45,879 nt of DNA, taken from a virus. The translations under genes were made by a program, and so were the position numbers. Within the stretch, counting starts at the first letter, position 1; every line of letters starts with the position of its first letter. Of this stretch, positions 45,651-45,879 are shown in pieces. The stretch is from IMG/VR virus record IMGVR_UViG_3300042477_000298, positions 1-45,879 of that record. One strand, given 5' to 3'. The notes under the pieces are model-generated. The model was not told the DNA's origin, ran no database searches, and was given only the letters and a program-made list of their open reading frames with translations.

Positions 45651-45879
45651 ATGAAAACCATTCCCTGCTCTTACAAAGATTGCGACCAAAGACGAGTTCA
45701 CTTTTCTATTCCAGATGAAACCCGCTCTCACCGAATGGTTGAGGTCAAAGATGATCATGAAGGCGATGCTTATTGCTCCTTGACTTGTGCTATTGTGGAT
45801 GGTAAGATGAGTGTCAAGAACGAACAACCGAAACATTCTCCAACTTGTGGTTGGCATAAAGATTGGCATGATTGTAGTT
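45651..45879 (+). CDS. Cys-rich zinc-binding protein (3' truncated by window edge)
   Basis: At least 76 residues; the frame continues past the window end. Cys/His clusters: IPCSYKDCDQRRVHF (C6, C11), YCSLTCAI (about C47, C51) and PTCGWHKDWHDC. Likely a small zinc-binding domain. SD AGGAAACACC is weak. Unknown function. Confidence 0.6.
   Translation, partial: MKTIPCSYKDCDQRRVHFSIPDETRSHRMVEVKDDHEGDAYCSLTCAIVDGKMSVKNEQPKHSPTCGWHKDWHDCS

Noticed and set aside
1-45879. CRISPR array, insertion sequence or integration site
   Set aside because: No regularly spaced direct repeats, no transposase or integrase, and no tRNA-derived att duplication seen by eye; all tRNAs look like phage cargo.

Overview
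The window reads as part of a large tailed-phage genome (Caudoviricetes, probably a myovirus) that infects a bacterium. All of the roughly 65 supported genes lie on the + strand. They are packed with ATGA/TAATG overlaps, and the sequence is AT-rich by eye. There is no rRNA, no host housekeeping operon and no integrase. Phage hallmarks are a private nucleotide and replication set (class II ribonucleotide reductase, ThyX, dUTPase, a CDA-fold deaminase, DnaE-type polymerase, 5mC methyltransferase), virion-type proteins with T4-like capsid-targeting N termini, eight tRNAs, and many tiny unknown genes. The host cannot be named from this window. TTGACA-N17-TATAAT-like promoters and Sec signal peptides fit a typical bacterium.

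Layout. 1-3360: end of an unknown gene, a B12-type ribonucleotide reductase, a small membrane protein, a possible GroES-like protein and a conserved phage protein. 3416-10223: a virion/late block with small N-terminally signalled proteins, a 923-residue multidomain protein (SGNH-hydrolase-like plus muramidase-like plus Cys-rich modules), an Fe/Mn superoxide dismutase, and acidic core-like proteins. 10272-16521: ThyX, a conserved nucleotidyltransferase-like phage protein and a DnaE polymerase. 16578-25714: a virion beta-rich protein, dUTPase, zinc protein, thioredoxin, a sigma region-4-like miniprotein, an acidic/basic core-like protein, a nuclease-like protein, a DUF192 protein, GroEL, membrane and exported proteins, and Hsp20. 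25775-30000: small genes, a SPOUT methyltransferase, a DnaQ-like exonuclease carrying a capsid-targeting-like N terminus, and two adjacent zinc-knuckle proteins. 30171-32561: a MoxR AAA+ ATPase plus a DUF2201/VWA-like partner with a clearly different, CGT/GGT-rich codon style. 32641-45879: many small unknown genes interspersed with tRNAs, two unassigned structured-RNA segments, a tmRNA, a cytosine-5 methyltransferase, an exported alpha/beta hydrolase and a deaminase.

Two transcription signals stand out. One is a sigma70-type promoter (TTGACA, spacer almost always exactly 17, TATRMT-like) before metabolic, tRNA and accessory genes. The other is a box, ACTATTTA(G/T/C)T-like, that sits 29-40 nt before the start codon of seven mostly virion-type genes and is a candidate late promoter. 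About twelve of the sixteen sigma70-type promoters have an inverted repeat wrapped around the -10 box. The arms differ in sequence from promoter to promoter but keep their position, and several 3' arms contain the Shine-Dalgarno of the downstream gene or are followed by a T-run. This fits a read-through switch: transcripts entering from upstream fold a hairpin that hides the RBS or terminates, while transcripts started at the promoter lack the 5' arm. Phage T4 early/late genes such as e, soc and 49 are a known precedent. It is the most system-like regulatory feature here, followed by the capsid-targeting family of virion-delivered enzymes and the structured RNAs flush against tRNA CCA ends.
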